Shown piece after piece: positions 16,587 through 26,104 of a DNA stretch of 64,000 nt (position 1 is its first letter; each line of letters starts with the position of its first letter). The stretch covers positions 31,754 to 95,753 of the forward strand of contig CANLOV010000012.1 in NCBI GenBank assembly GCA_947492955.1, written 5' to 3'. The notes below the pieces were generated by a model. It had not been told where the DNA came from, searched no databases, and was given only the letters and a program-made list of their open reading frames with translations. The translations under genes and the position numbers were made by a program. Source of the DNA: an uncultured Cellulophaga sp. (GTDB taxonomy: Bacteria; Bacteroidota; Bacteroidia; Flavobacteriales; Flavobacteriaceae).

Positions 16587-17024
16587 CTATAACTGTTTTT
16601 CTAAAAAATATTTATTAATTAAGCTTTCAAACTTAACATCAGATAATGGCTTTTGAATATACTCATTAATATTAGGGTTATTCTTAGCTTCTATAGCATG
16701 TTTTTCGTCATTGCTTATTGTTATCATAACAATAACAATTTTATCTTTAATTTCTTTACTAACTCTTTCTTCGTAGGCCTCTAAAAACTCCCAACCGTTC
16801 ATAACGGGCATATTAATATCTAAAATTAACAGACATGGTGTTATAAATGATACGTTTTCACCGTATGATTTATCGTTCTCTAAAAAATCTAACGCTTGTT
16901 TTCCATTTAAAGCGGTATTTACCTGTATATCTAAATTTAATTTATTAATAAAAATTTTATTAATAAAATTAGTAGACTCATCATCATCGACAAGAAGGAT
17001 TGATTTTAATTCTAATGGTATCAT
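16587..17024 (-). CDS. Single-domain response regulator
   Basis: A 145-residue CheY-like receiver domain without output domain. The acidic pair is Asp13/Asp14 in SILLVDDDEST, the phosphoacceptor Asp69 lies in CLLILDINMPVMNG, and the Lys of YIQKPLSD closes the active site. Such stand-alone receivers in Bacteroidota pass phosphoryl groups between histidine kinases or act as diffusible effectors. No kinase gene is present in the window. It is separated from ung by about 160 nt and from the convergent upstream cluster by only 11 nt. Confidence 0.92.
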   Translation of the reverse strand: MIPLELKSILLVDDDESTNFINKIFINKLNLDIQVNTALNGKQALDFLENDKSYGENVSFITPCLLILDINMPVMNGWEFLEAYEERVSKEIKDKIVIVMITISNDEKHAIEAKNNPNINEYIQKPLSDVKFESLINKYFLEKQL

Positions 17025-17157
17025 ATTTAATTGGTTTAGGTTTGGGTTAACAATTAAATGTAATAATTTTCTTTCTAAAAAAATGGCTTTTTATGATTTT
17101 TTTCATGACATATGCTATTTTTGTCTAGTTATGTTACCTTTATATTAAATTTTAGAT

Positions 17158-17190
17158 AAAAAAAGGTTAAACAAAATAATTTTTGTTACC
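17158..17190 (-). terminator. Likely terminator of ung
   Basis: On the minus strand an imperfect stem (17165-17176 with 17181-17190, two bulges) ends in a seven-T run (17158-17164). It overlaps the ung stop codon. Confidence 0.45.
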
Positions 17191-17842
17191 ATACAATTTT
17201 CTCCTTTTTCAATGTTTTATTTACCTCACTAAAATGTTTATTCCCAAACCAAAACCCTCGATTTGCACTTAATGGAGATGGATGCCCAGACTCAAAAATA
17301 TAATGCCTACTAGTATCTATAAATTTCTTTTTCTTTTTAGCATAAGCTCCCCACAATAAAAATATTACTCCTTCTTTTTCTACTGCTATTTTTTTTATAA
17401 CTGAATCTGTAAATGTTTCCCAACCTTTTTTTTGATGACTCCCTGCTGCTCCAGACCTAACTGTTAAAGTAGCATTTAATAATAGTACGCCTTGTTTTGC
17501 CCACGACTCCAAGTTTCCACTCTCTGGATAGGGCTTATTTATATCATTAGTTAACTCTTTAAAAATATTAACCAATGAAGGAGGGTGTTTTATGCCTTCT
17601 TGTACAGAAAAACACAAACCATTTGCTTGTCCTTCTCCATGATAAGGGTCTTGCCCAATAATAACTACTTTTACCGCATTAAACGAACAGTGATTAAAAG
17701 CGTTAAAAATAAGTTCCTTTTTAGGGTAACATGTAGCTTCTTTATACTCTTGTTCTACAAAAGAAGATAGGTTAATAAAATATGGTTTATTAAACTCGTT
17801 AAAAAGCACTTCTTTCCAACTTTTTTCAAGATGAGATATCAT
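17186..17842 (-). CDS. ung: Uracil-DNA glycosylase, family 1
   Basis: UNG removes uracil from DNA and starts base-excision repair. The 218 residues show the catalytic water-activating motif IIGQDPYHGEGQANGLCFS (Asp65) and the minor-groove loop GHPSPLSA (His187), with LLLNATLTVRSG and LLWGAYAKKKK in between. Length and motifs are standard. It is a single gene with about 60 nt to the end of the upstream FG-GAP operon. Confidence 0.96.
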   Translation of the reverse strand: MISHLEKSWKEVLFNEFNKPYFINLSSFVEQEYKEATCYPKKELIFNAFNHCSFNAVKVVIIGQDPYHGEGQANGLCFSVQEGIKHPPSLVNIFKELTNDINKPYPESGNLESWAKQGVLLLNATLTVRSGAAGSHQKKGWETFTDSVIKKIAVEKEGVIFLLWGAYAKKKKKFIDTSRHYIFESGHPSPLSANRGFWFGNKHFSEVNKTLKKEKIVW

Positions 17843-17905
17843 AATTATTTAATCATTTTAATAAAGAACTAAATTAATTTAAAATACAAAAACAAAGTTT
17901 TTTTC

Positions 17906-20900
17906 CTAGTTAACTTTTATATATTGAAGATAATCATTGTTTTTAGCAGCGATAATGTAGTTATTTTCCTTAATACCTATTACTTGCATATCTTTTACAT
18001 CGCCTGACACAAAAAAGCCTGTTTCTGATGCTGGGATAACTTTAAAAGTTCCGTTACCGTTTCCTTTTAAAAACTGACCATAACTTGCATCGTTTCTGGG
18101 AGTTTCTACTTCTGAAACATATAAATTACCCACAATAAGTGCATCTAAAAAACCATCTTTATCATAATCATTTACCAAAATCTTATTTATACTAGAAATT
18201 TGTGCTTCTTGTGGTAACTTATGCACTATTAGTTTTCCGTTTTTGTTTTCTAGGTATATACTTGCAAAGGATTTTACTTGGTAGTGCACTGCCGTTTCTA
18301 AAGATTTTTCTGAATATACATCTTCTAAAGTGGCTTTAGAAAAACTCTCATAATTTTTAAATTTTTGCTTTATTCCTGGTATTTGTTGCGAGGAACATTC
18401 TCTACCTCTCACAGGGTATTGTTCTCCTTCATTATAATAACTTAATACAATATCATCCTTATTATCTTTATCAAAATCATTCATATAAATATCAAAAGTT
18501 TCATCTTCAGTAGCTTTGTATTTATAGTTTAGCCCATTATTCCCTACTATATAATCTACGTCTCCATCGTTATCAAAATCTCCTTCTTCTATACTCCACC
18601 ACCAACCTGTAGTATCTGTTGATAGTCCTAAATCTTCTGAAACTTCTTTAAAACCATTCTGCGTGTTTTTAAAAACTTTTATAGGCATCCACTCTCCTAC
18701 CATAATAATATCTTGCCAACCATCATTATTATAATCTGTAATAACAGCACTGGTTGCCATTCCGAGATTTTTAAATTGATTAGATACAGACTCTTTAAAA
18801 AAGTTGAATTTTATATTTTCTTTATCGCTATTATTTTTTAACAAATATGTTGTTGCTGGTGATGGGTATTTTCCTGGAACCTGTCTTCCTAAAACCAATA
18901 TATCTTGTTTGCCGTCTTTATCAAAATCGGCTGTATATACTTTTGAAGTACTGGTGAGCATACTTGGTAATGCATTAGCTGCCGCCTTTGTAAATTCTCC
19001 CTCTCCATTATTTACATATAACCTATCTTGTAATAATTTAGAATCTGGCGAAAATTCGTATCCGCCACTTGTAACATATAAATCGTTATCTCCATCATTA
19101 TCAGCATCAAAAAACAATGCATTTATATCCTCATTTAATTTATCATCCTTAAAAACTGCTAGCTCTTGCTTTAAAAACCCATTACCTGTTTGTATAAATA
19201 TAGCACCACTTTTTCCAAATGAAGCTCCTATATAATAATCTTCTAAACCATCATTATTTACGTCGCCAACAGCCAAAGCAGGGCCAAAACTAGACATTTT
19301 ATGTGGCAATAATACTTGATACTTAAAGTCATCAAAATTATTCTCTTGATGCTTATATTTCGGAAATACATTTTTTATATCTGTTACAAATAATGGTTTT
19401 TCTTTATTTGTAGATATACTTTCCGCAACTGCATTTGTATATTTTAAATGAATACTTTTATTAACAGAAATATTTTCTATAGTTTGTACTTTTCCATCTG
19501 TCCAAATTACTTTAAGCTCATCTATACTATCTACTGTTCCTAAACCAAAATGTAATTCTGGAGCTACTGAGGACTGAAAGCCTCTTGTTAGTGTTAACTC
19601 TTGCATTTGTTGCCTAGCACCAACTTTTATATAAACTCTATTACCTAATCCAAATTTATTTCCTTTTGCCCCCTCGAAACTTACTTTTAAATAATTACTT
19701 GTCTCAGCACTTTTATTTTCAAAAACAGAAGCATAATCATCTATATTATTGGTTATAATTTCTAAATCTCCATCATTATCTAAATCTGCATAAGAAACTC
19801 CGTTGGAAAAGCCTTCATAAGTAATTCCCCATTTTTTATTTACCTGTTCAAAATCTAAATCCCCTTTATTTTTAAACATAAAATTATCTATCTTCTCAGA
19901 AGGGATTTCCATGCTTAAGGCTAATTTTTTATCATCGTCTATTTTTATCTCCTTTAGCTTCGTAAAATAATCTCTATTATTTACTTCTCTACGGGTACCA
20001 TTAGTTACAAATAAATCTTTATAGCCATCATTATCAAAATCTGCAAATAACGGACCCCAACTCCAATCTGTAGAGGAGGTTCCTGTAATCCTAGATACAT
20101 CTGAAAAATGTGGAACACCATTAGTATAAACACCTGTGTTTGCCTGAAAACAGTTTTGCATATATTGATAATGAAATCCTGCATTTACAACATCCCAAAA
20201 CAAAGTAGGATTCATACTAGCCATATTTGCTTTTTGGCGCCTATTACTCTTAGCATCCATATCTACCTGAAAAACATCTAAATTTCCATCATTATTAAAA
20301 TCTGCAATATCTACTCCCATACCATAAAAGGCTGTATGTGCAGTTGCTTTTTTTACAACTTCTTTATAAGTACCATCTTGCTGATTAATATAGAGGTAAT
20401 CTGGCGAACTAAAATCGTTAGATATGTATATATCTGGCCAAGAATCGTTATTTAAATCTCCTACAGTAGCACTTAACGAAAGTCCAAAACTTTTTAGCCC
20501 TGCTGCTTTTGTAACATCTGTAAAAAATTTTCCATCATTTCTATATAGATGGTCTGTTTCTACATCTGTTACATTTCTCATTTTATTGGTATAAACAAAT
20601 GTTGGCGCGTTAAAAGGTGTTTCTGGATAATTAGCCACATAAACATCTAAATCTCCGTCTTTATCATAATCTAAAAATGTAGCTTGCACACTATTCCCTA
20701 TATCGTCTAAACCATAGTCCGATGCTTTCTCTGTAAAGGTTCCGTTTTTATTATTTATAAATAACTGATTGCCTTTAGGATTAAATTTTCCTGCTACAGA
20801 ACAATAAATATCTAAATAACCATCATCATTAACATCTGCCATGGTAACACCTGTATACCAACGATTATCCCCTGCCATATTAGCTTTCGCTGTAATATCT

Positions 20901-21205
20901 TCGAATTCTAAATTTCCTTTATTTAAATAGAGTTTATTAGAGACCTGGTTTCCTGTAAAATAAATATCTTGTAAGCCATCATTATTAATATCTCCTACAG
21001 CCACACCACCACCCATGTATAGGTAAGAATAGGTGAAGTAATTTAAAGAATCGTTCTCTGTAAGTGTATTACTAAATTTAATATTTGAACTGGTATGTTT
21101 TACATTGGAGAATATTGTAGCATCTTTATTTTCTATACGTTGCGTACAACTAATAAGCTGAAGTAATAAAACAAAAAAAGCAATTTTACATATATTCATC
21201 CTCAT
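17906..21205 (-). CDS. FG-GAP/VCBS repeat lipoprotein with ASPIC/UnbV domain
   Basis: A protein of about 1,099 residues, exported as a lipoprotein (signal up to LISC, Cys20). At least fourteen FG-GAP-like calcium-binding segments of the form D-x-N/D-x-D-G-x-x-D are seen, for example DINNDGLQDIYF, DFDNDGYKDLFV and DYDKDGFLDALI, indicating two integrin-like beta-propellers. Between them, near residues 510-585, an ASPIC/UnbV segment reads RVYIKVGARQQM to LKVIWTDGKVQTI. Such proteins often accompany SusCD loci and are thought to bind or help handle glycans at the surface. I use the ATG at 21205, not the GTG at 21214; 21199 is also possible. It is the last gene of the GH36 operon, 24 nt after glpD. 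Confidence 0.88.
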   Translation of the reverse strand: MRMNICKIAFFVLLLQLISCTQRIENKDATIFSNVKHTSSNIKFSNTLTENDSLNYFTYSYLYMGGGVAVGDINNDGLQDIYFTGNQVSNKLYLNKGNLEFEDITAKANMAGDNRWYTGVTMADVNDDGYLDIYCSVAGKFNPKGNQLFINNKNGTFTEKASDYGLDDIGNSVQATFLDYDKDGDLDVYVANYPETPFNAPTFVYTNKMRNVTDVETDHLYRNDGKFFTDVTKAAGLKSFGLSLSATVGDLNNDSWPDIYISNDFSSPDYLYINQQDGTYKEVVKKATAHTAFYGMGVDIADFNNDGNLDVFQVDMDAKSNRRQKANMASMNPTLFWDVVNAGFHYQYMQNCFQANTGVYTNGVPHFSDVSRITGTSSTDWSWGPLFADFDNDGYKDLFVTNGTRREVNNRDYFTKLKEIKIDDDKKLALSMEIPSEKIDNFMFKNKGDLDFEQVNKKWGITYEGFSNGVSYADLDNDGDLEIITNNIDDYASVFENKSAETSNYLKVSFEGAKGNKFGLGNRVYIKVGARQQMQELTLTRGFQSSVAPELHFGLGTVDSIDELKVIWTDGKVQTIENISVNKSIHLKYTNAVAESISTNKEKPLFVTDIKNVFPKYKHQENNFDDFKYQVLLPHKMSSFGPALAVGDVNNDGLEDYYIGASFGKSGAIFIQTGNGFLKQELAVFKDDKLNEDINALFFDADNDGDNDLYVTSGGYEFSPDSKLLQDRLYVNNGEGEFTKAAANALPSMLTSTSKVYTADFDKDGKQDILVLGRQVPGKYPSPATTYLLKNNSDKENIKFNFFKESVSNQFKNLGMATSAVITDYNNDGWQDIIMVGEWMPIKVFKNTQNGFKEVSEDLGLSTDTTGWWWSIEEGDFDNDGDVDYIVGNNGLNYKYKATEDETFDIYMNDFDKDNKDDIVLSYYNEGEQYPVRGRECSSQQIPGIKQKFKNYESFSKATLEDVYSEKSLETAVHYQVKSFASIYLENKNGKLIVHKLPQEAQISSINKILVNDYDKDGFLDALIVGNLYVSEVETPRNDASYGQFLKGNGNGTFKVIPASETGFFVSGDVKDMQVIGIKENNYIIAAKNNDYLQYIKVN

Positions 21206-21229
21206 AAGACACACATTATTAACTATTAT

Positions 21230-22888
21230 TTACACTGCCGCCGGAGTAGCATGCCTCTCTATTTCCATAGTTAAAATATTGGCATACTCTGCTATTTTTT
21301 CTTCTGATAAATTAAAGGTAGTTTTAAATTCTTTTAAAATAACATCCTGATATTTTCGTATACTATCTATATCAAAATACAATCTTCCTGTTCTACGAAT
21401 AAAAAAATCCATAGGAGTTTGTACACCTTCATAATTAATACAGAAGTGTAATTCTGCTTTTAGCATACGCTCGTATAAATCCTTTGCTTTAGTTACTTTA
21501 AATATTTCTAAAATATCTTCTACTTGTTTACCATAAGTTGTAGTAAGGTACCATGCATCATAATGCTTAAAACCAAAAGGTTCTATTCTATTATATAATG
21601 TATTTATATACTGTTTTACCTCTTCGTAATTTGCCCATGGACCGCCACATAATGAAATTTGATCTGTAAACGATTTCTTAGTTTCTTTTTTATAATTATC
21701 TTCTAACTTATCTTGTACAATATCTAAGATACGTTCTGCCATTTTTCTATACCCTGTAAGCTTACCACCGGCAATACTTATTAATCCGGTATCAGAAGTA
21801 AAAATTTCATCTTTTCTAGATAATTCTGAAGGCGATTTTCCGTCTTCGTGGATTAATGGGCGTACTCCTGCCCAGCTAGAAATAATATCTTTTTTTTCTA
21901 AATAAATATCAGGAAACATATTATTTGTGCCATTAATAATATAAGTAGCATCTGTATCATCAGCAATAATATTATTTTTATCTGCTTTATAATCTGTATC
22001 GGTAGTACCTACATACGTAACTTTTCCTCTTGGTATTGCAAACATCATTCTACCATCTGGTACATCAAAATAAACTGACTGCTTTAAAGGTAATTTGCTA
22101 TGTGGAAAAACTAAATGTACTCCTTTAGTTAAATGTAACTGTTTTCCCTTTTTAGATTTATTAATACTCCTAAGCTCATCTACCCAAGGGCCTGCCGCAT
22201 TAATAACATACTTAGATTTAATTTCATATTTTTCTCCAGAAATTTGGTCTTCTATAGCTACCCCCGCTATTTTATTATCTTTCTCAATAAAATCTACTAC
22301 TTGGCTATAATTTAAAGCTGTTCCCGAAAAATTTAAAGCTGTTTTTATGTTTTCTATGGTTAGCCTTGCGTCATCTGTTCTATATTCTGCATAATAACCA
22401 GAACCTTTTAATATACTTTTTGGAAGCAATGGCTCTAATTTCATTGTGGCAGATTTACCTAGCATTTTACGCCTGTCGTCTCCTTTAACTTTTGCTAAAA
22501 TATCATAGACTTTTAAGCCTATAGAGGTCATAAACTTACCATAGGAACCGTTTTTAATAAGCGGTAGCAACATTTTCTCTGGAATTACCAAGTGTGGAGC
22601 CAACTTATGTACAATTAAACGCTCTGTTCCTACTTCATTCACCAATTTAAAATCGAACTGCTTTAGATAGCGTAGTCCTCCATGGATTAATTTAGTTGAT
22701 TTGCTACTTGTTCCTGATGCAAAATCTCTTTTTTCTACCAAAGCAACTTTCATCCCTCTAGATGCAGCATCTAATAATATTCCTGCTCCTGTAATACCAC
22801 CACCTATAACCACCAAATCATATTCGGTTTCTTTTAAGGTTGTAATCGTATTTTGCCTATCAAGGTTTGTAAACCTTTTTGTTTGCAT
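21230..22888 (-). CDS. glpD: Glycerol-3-phosphate dehydrogenase (FAD-dependent)
   Basis: GlpD oxidises glycerol 3-phosphate to dihydroxyacetone phosphate and passes electrons to the quinone pool at the inner membrane. The FAD-binding loop DLVVIGGGITGAGILLDAAS is near residue 24. Typical segments follow: SKSTKLIHGGLRYLKQFD, KYVINAAGPWVDEL, GRMMFAIPRGKVTYVGTTDT and SWAGVRPLIHED, then the C-terminal helical DAO_C domain. The 552-residue length is normal. It follows glpK in an operon that also encodes a GH36 galactosidase and a transporter, so its substrate probably comes from a glycerol glycoside. Confidence 0.95.
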   Translation of the reverse strand: MQTKRFTNLDRQNTITTLKETEYDLVVIGGGITGAGILLDAASRGMKVALVEKRDFASGTSSKSTKLIHGGLRYLKQFDFKLVNEVGTERLIVHKLAPHLVIPEKMLLPLIKNGSYGKFMTSIGLKVYDILAKVKGDDRRKMLGKSATMKLEPLLPKSILKGSGYYAEYRTDDARLTIENIKTALNFSGTALNYSQVVDFIEKDNKIAGVAIEDQISGEKYEIKSKYVINAAGPWVDELRSINKSKKGKQLHLTKGVHLVFPHSKLPLKQSVYFDVPDGRMMFAIPRGKVTYVGTTDTDYKADKNNIIADDTDATYIINGTNNMFPDIYLEKKDIISSWAGVRPLIHEDGKSPSELSRKDEIFTSDTGLISIAGGKLTGYRKMAERILDIVQDKLEDNYKKETKKSFTDQISLCGGPWANYEEVKQYINTLYNRIEPFGFKHYDAWYLTTTYGKQVEDILEIFKVTKAKDLYERMLKAELHFCINYEGVQTPMDFFIRRTGRLYFDIDSIRKYQDVILKEFKTTFNLSEEKIAEYANILTMEIERHATPAAV

Positions 22889-22925
22889 AATTTTCTTTTT
22901 CTAATTTAATATTTAGCAATAATCT

Positions 22926-24419
22926 TTACTCGTTTTCCCAACTCATACTACGTTTTATAGCTTTTTGCCAACCTTTGTATTTTTTACTTCTATTTTCTTC
23001 TGCCATTTTTGAGTTAAATATAGTATCTATACTTTTACTACTGAGAACATCTTTTTCTGTCCATAATCCTATGGTAATACCTGCTAAATAAGCTGCTCCA
23101 AGTGCTGTAGATTCTACCGAAGCAGGTCTTATTACTTCTTTATTTAAAATATCTGCTTGGAATTGCATTAGGTAATTATTTGCTGATGCGCCTCCGTCTA
23201 CTTTTAACGACTTTAGTTCTACCTCAGCATCATTCTGCATAGCTTCTAGAATATCTCTTGTTTGGTAGGCTAAACTATCTAGAGTTGCCCTAACAATATG
23301 CCTCTGACCGGTATCCCTAGTTAAACCAAAAATAGCACCACGTGCATACATATCCCAATAAGGTGCTCCCAAACCTGCAAAAGCTGGCACTACATATACA
23401 GGATTATCTTCTGCTAGTTCTTGTGCAATTTTTTCTGATTCTTTAGCATTACTAATTAGTTTTACCTCGTCTCTAAGCCATTGTATTGCTGCACCTGCAA
23501 TAAAAATACTTCCTTCTAATGCATATACAACTTTTCCGTTGAGTCCCCAGGCTATTGTAGTTAAAAGACCATTTTTAGAATACTGAGGTTTTTCACCAGT
23601 ATTCATCAACATAAAACAACCTGTACCATAAGTGTTTTTTGCTTCTCCTTTCTTAAAACACGCCTGCCCAAACAACGCTGCTTGTTGATCACCAATAATA
23701 CTTGTTATAGGAATTTTTACCCCTCCAATTTCATAATCTCCAAAATGAGATGCCGAAGGCTTTACTTCTGGCAACATACTCATAGGAATTCCTAATTCAT
23801 TAATCAACTTTTGATCCCATTCTAAACTATTAATATTATAAATTAAAGATCTAGATGCATTTGTATAATCGGTTACGTGTTGTTTTCTATTCGTTAAATT
23901 CCAGACCAACCATGTATCTACCGTTCCAAAAAGCAAATTACCTTCTTTTGCTTTTTTTCTGGCTCCATCTACATTATCTAAAATCCACTTTATTTTTGTT
24001 GCAGAAAAATAAGAATCTATAATTAATCCTGTGTTTTCCTTTACATATTTAGATAAACCTCTCTTTTTTAAATCTTCACAAATAGGAGCTGTTCGTTTAT
24101 CTTGCCAAACAATGGCGTTATATATTGGCTCTCCTGTTTGCTTATCCCAAATAATAGTTGTTTCTCTTTGGTTAGTAATACCAATGCTACTTACTTGGTT
24201 AATAGATATATTTTGGTTGATTAATAAATTTTTAAAAACATTTAATTGCGAGTCTAATATATCTTTAGGATTATGTTCTATCCACCCAGAAACAGGGTAA
24301 ATCTGAGGAAACTCTTGTTGTTCTATTCCTACTATTTCCCCACTACAATTTACAAGTAAAGCTCTAGAACTTGTAGTTCCTTGATCTAATGCTATTATAT
24401 ATTTTTTTTCTGAAATCAT
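22926..24419 (-). CDS. glpK: Glycerol kinase
   Basis: GlpK phosphorylates glycerol to glycerol 3-phosphate with ATP. The 497-residue FGGY kinase has the N-terminal [16 protein letters not shown] phosphate loop, [32 protein letters not shown], the catalytic [13 protein letters not shown], and the ATP-binding [20 protein letters not shown]. No glycerol facilitator gene (glpF) is next to it, unlike usual glycerol-uptake operons. Its position between the symporter and glpD fits use of glycerol released in the cytosol by the GH36 enzyme (inference). Confidence 0.96.
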   Translation of the reverse strand: MISEKKYIIALDQGTTSSRALLVNCSGEIVGIEQQEFPQIYPVSGWIEHNPKDILDSQLNVFKNLLINQNISINQVSSIGITNQRETTIIWDKQTGEPIYNAIVWQDKRTAPICEDLKKRGLSKYVKENTGLIIDSYFSATKIKWILDNVDGARKKAKEGNLLFGTVDTWLVWNLTNRKQHVTDYTNASRSLIYNINSLEWDQKLINELGIPMSMLPEVKPSASHFGDYEIGGVKIPITSIIGDQQAALFGQACFKKGEAKNTYGTGCFMLMNTGEKPQYSKNGLLTTIAWGLNGKVVYALEGSIFIAGAAIQWLRDEVKLISNAKESEKIAQELAEDNPVYVVPAFAGLGAPYWDMYARGAIFGLTRDTGQRHIVRATLDSLAYQTRDILEAMQNDAEVELKSLKVDGGASANNYLMQFQADILNKEVIRPASVESTALGAAYLAGITIGLWTEKDVLSSKSIDTIFNSKMAEENRSKKYKGWQKAIKRSMSWENE

Positions 24420-24432
24420 TTCTAATTCTTAC

Positions 24433-26091
24433 TTAAAAAATGAAATAAGTACTTAAAACTAAAAGTGTAATAATAACACCTACTATTTTAGCGTATTTCC
24501 AAGGTTCTATATTTATTTCTTCTGTAATTTTTGGCGTATATATTTTTGTATTAGGATATAGCATGCCCATTAACAACATAAAGCCTACGTTAATAACAAA
24601 AAGGATTCCCATAATATGTAAAAAGTGAGGGTATGCCTTAGCTTTTATAATTCCTAACGCTTTAATATCTGTGATACCTTTAAGTGCTGCTTCTGCCATT
24701 GCTGCATCTACAAAATAAGGACTAAGTACAAATTGACTTATTAAATACATAAGCACACCTACTGTTAAAACAATTTTAACTGCTATTGCAGGTACATTTT
24801 TAGTAAGCATCCCAACTACAACTACTGCTAAAATTGGCCCACTTAAACTTCCTAAAGATTCCTGAATATAGGAAAATAATCCGTCTGATGCATTGACTAT
24901 AAAAGGTGCTATAGTCATAGAAATAATAGCTAATACTATTCCAAATACTTTACCTGCTTTAACCATTTTTAATTCTGAAGCATTGCTATTAAAATATTGT
25001 CTATAAAGATCTACACCAAATAATGTTGAACTACTATTTAGTAAGCTATTAAAAGAACTTAAGACAGCTCCAAATAAAACTGCTGCAAAGAAACCTAAAA
25101 ATCCTGCTGGTAATACTTTACGAACTAATGCAGGGTATGCCTGATCTGCATTTTCTAAATTACCATCGAACAAATGCCAAGCAATAATACCCGGTAATAC
25201 TACTATAATTGGAATTAAGAATTTTACAAACCCTGCTAATATCATTCCTTTTTGTCCTTCCTTTAAACTTTTAGCTCCGAATACACGTTGTAATATAGAT
25301 TGGTTTGTTCCCCAATAATACATTTGTGCTATCATCATTCCTGTGAAAATAGTGCTAAAAGGAATAAAAGAATCTATTTCTCCTTTGGCATTAAATTTTT
25401 CTGGGTTTGCTTCCCAAAGCTTAGTTAGCCCATCGGAAACACTACCACCATCACCAATCATCATTAAACCAAAAACAGGAATTAATAAACCTCCTATTAA
25501 TAAACCTATAGCATTTACTAAATCTGATACTGCTACAGCTTTTAAACCACCAAAAATGGCATAAATAGAACCTATTATTCCTATAGACCAAACAGATACC
25601 CAGATTATTGTAGATTGTGGTACTCCTAACACTTCTGGCAAATTAAACATTGTGCTAAAAGCTAAAGAACCAGAATATAATATCGTGGGCAATAATACCA
25701 CTCCAAAAGCAACTAAAAATAATATAGATAATATAGATTTTGCTTGAGCATCAAATCGTTCCTGAATAAATTCTGGGATTGTTGTAATACCAGATTGCAT
25801 ATATTTTGGCAATAAGTATATCGCTGTAACAATCATAGAAATTGCAGCCAATGTTTCCCATGCCATTACTAAAACTCCTTGTGCAAAAGACTGTCCGTTT
25901 AAGCCTACTATTTGCTCTGCGGAAAGGTTTGTTAGCAATAAAGATCCCGCTATTGTAATATACCCAAGGCTTCGGCCTCCTAAATAATAGCCATCAGCAG
26001 ATTTTTCATCTGTTTTTCGTGTAGCATACCATGCAATAAAAGCAACTAATGATGTAAAACCAAGAAATGAAATAATTGATAATGTACCCAT
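24433..26091 (-). CDS. Sodium:solute symporter, YidK/vSGLT-like
   Basis: A 552-residue SSS-family transporter with about 14 membrane helices by inspection. It resembles E. coli YidK and the Vibrio sodium/galactose transporter vSGLT. Landmarks include the N-terminal helix with YYLGGRSLGYITIAGSLLLT, NLSAEQIVGLNGQSFAQG, the signature AIFGGLKAVAVSDLVNAIGL, and VLFGAVLSSFNSLLNSSSTL. It should import a sugar or glycoside with Na+ across the inner membrane. Being 13 nt from both the GH36 and glpK genes, it is the natural importer of the substrate cleaved by the GH36 enzyme. Confidence 0.92.
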   Translation of the reverse strand: MGTLSIISFLGFTSLVAFIAWYATRKTDEKSADGYYLGGRSLGYITIAGSLLLTNLSAEQIVGLNGQSFAQGVLVMAWETLAAISMIVTAIYLLPKYMQSGITTIPEFIQERFDAQAKSILSILFLVAFGVVLLPTILYSGSLAFSTMFNLPEVLGVPQSTIIWVSVWSIGIIGSIYAIFGGLKAVAVSDLVNAIGLLIGGLLIPVFGLMMIGDGGSVSDGLTKLWEANPEKFNAKGEIDSFIPFSTIFTGMMIAQMYYWGTNQSILQRVFGAKSLKEGQKGMILAGFVKFLIPIIVVLPGIIAWHLFDGNLENADQAYPALVRKVLPAGFLGFFAAVLFGAVLSSFNSLLNSSSTLFGVDLYRQYFNSNASELKMVKAGKVFGIVLAIISMTIAPFIVNASDGLFSYIQESLGSLSGPILAVVVVGMLTKNVPAIAVKIVLTVGVLMYLISQFVLSPYFVDAAMAEAALKGITDIKALGIIKAKAYPHFLHIMGILFVINVGFMLLMGMLYPNTKIYTPKITEEINIEPWKYAKIVGVIITLLVLSTYFIF

Positions 26092-26104
26092 AATTTAGTT
26101 GTTT

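Noticed and set aside
22926..24419. glpK-glpD as ordinary glycerol uptake operon
   Set aside because: No glpF is present, and a GH36 enzyme and sugar symporter are fused into the same operon with 13-nt gaps.
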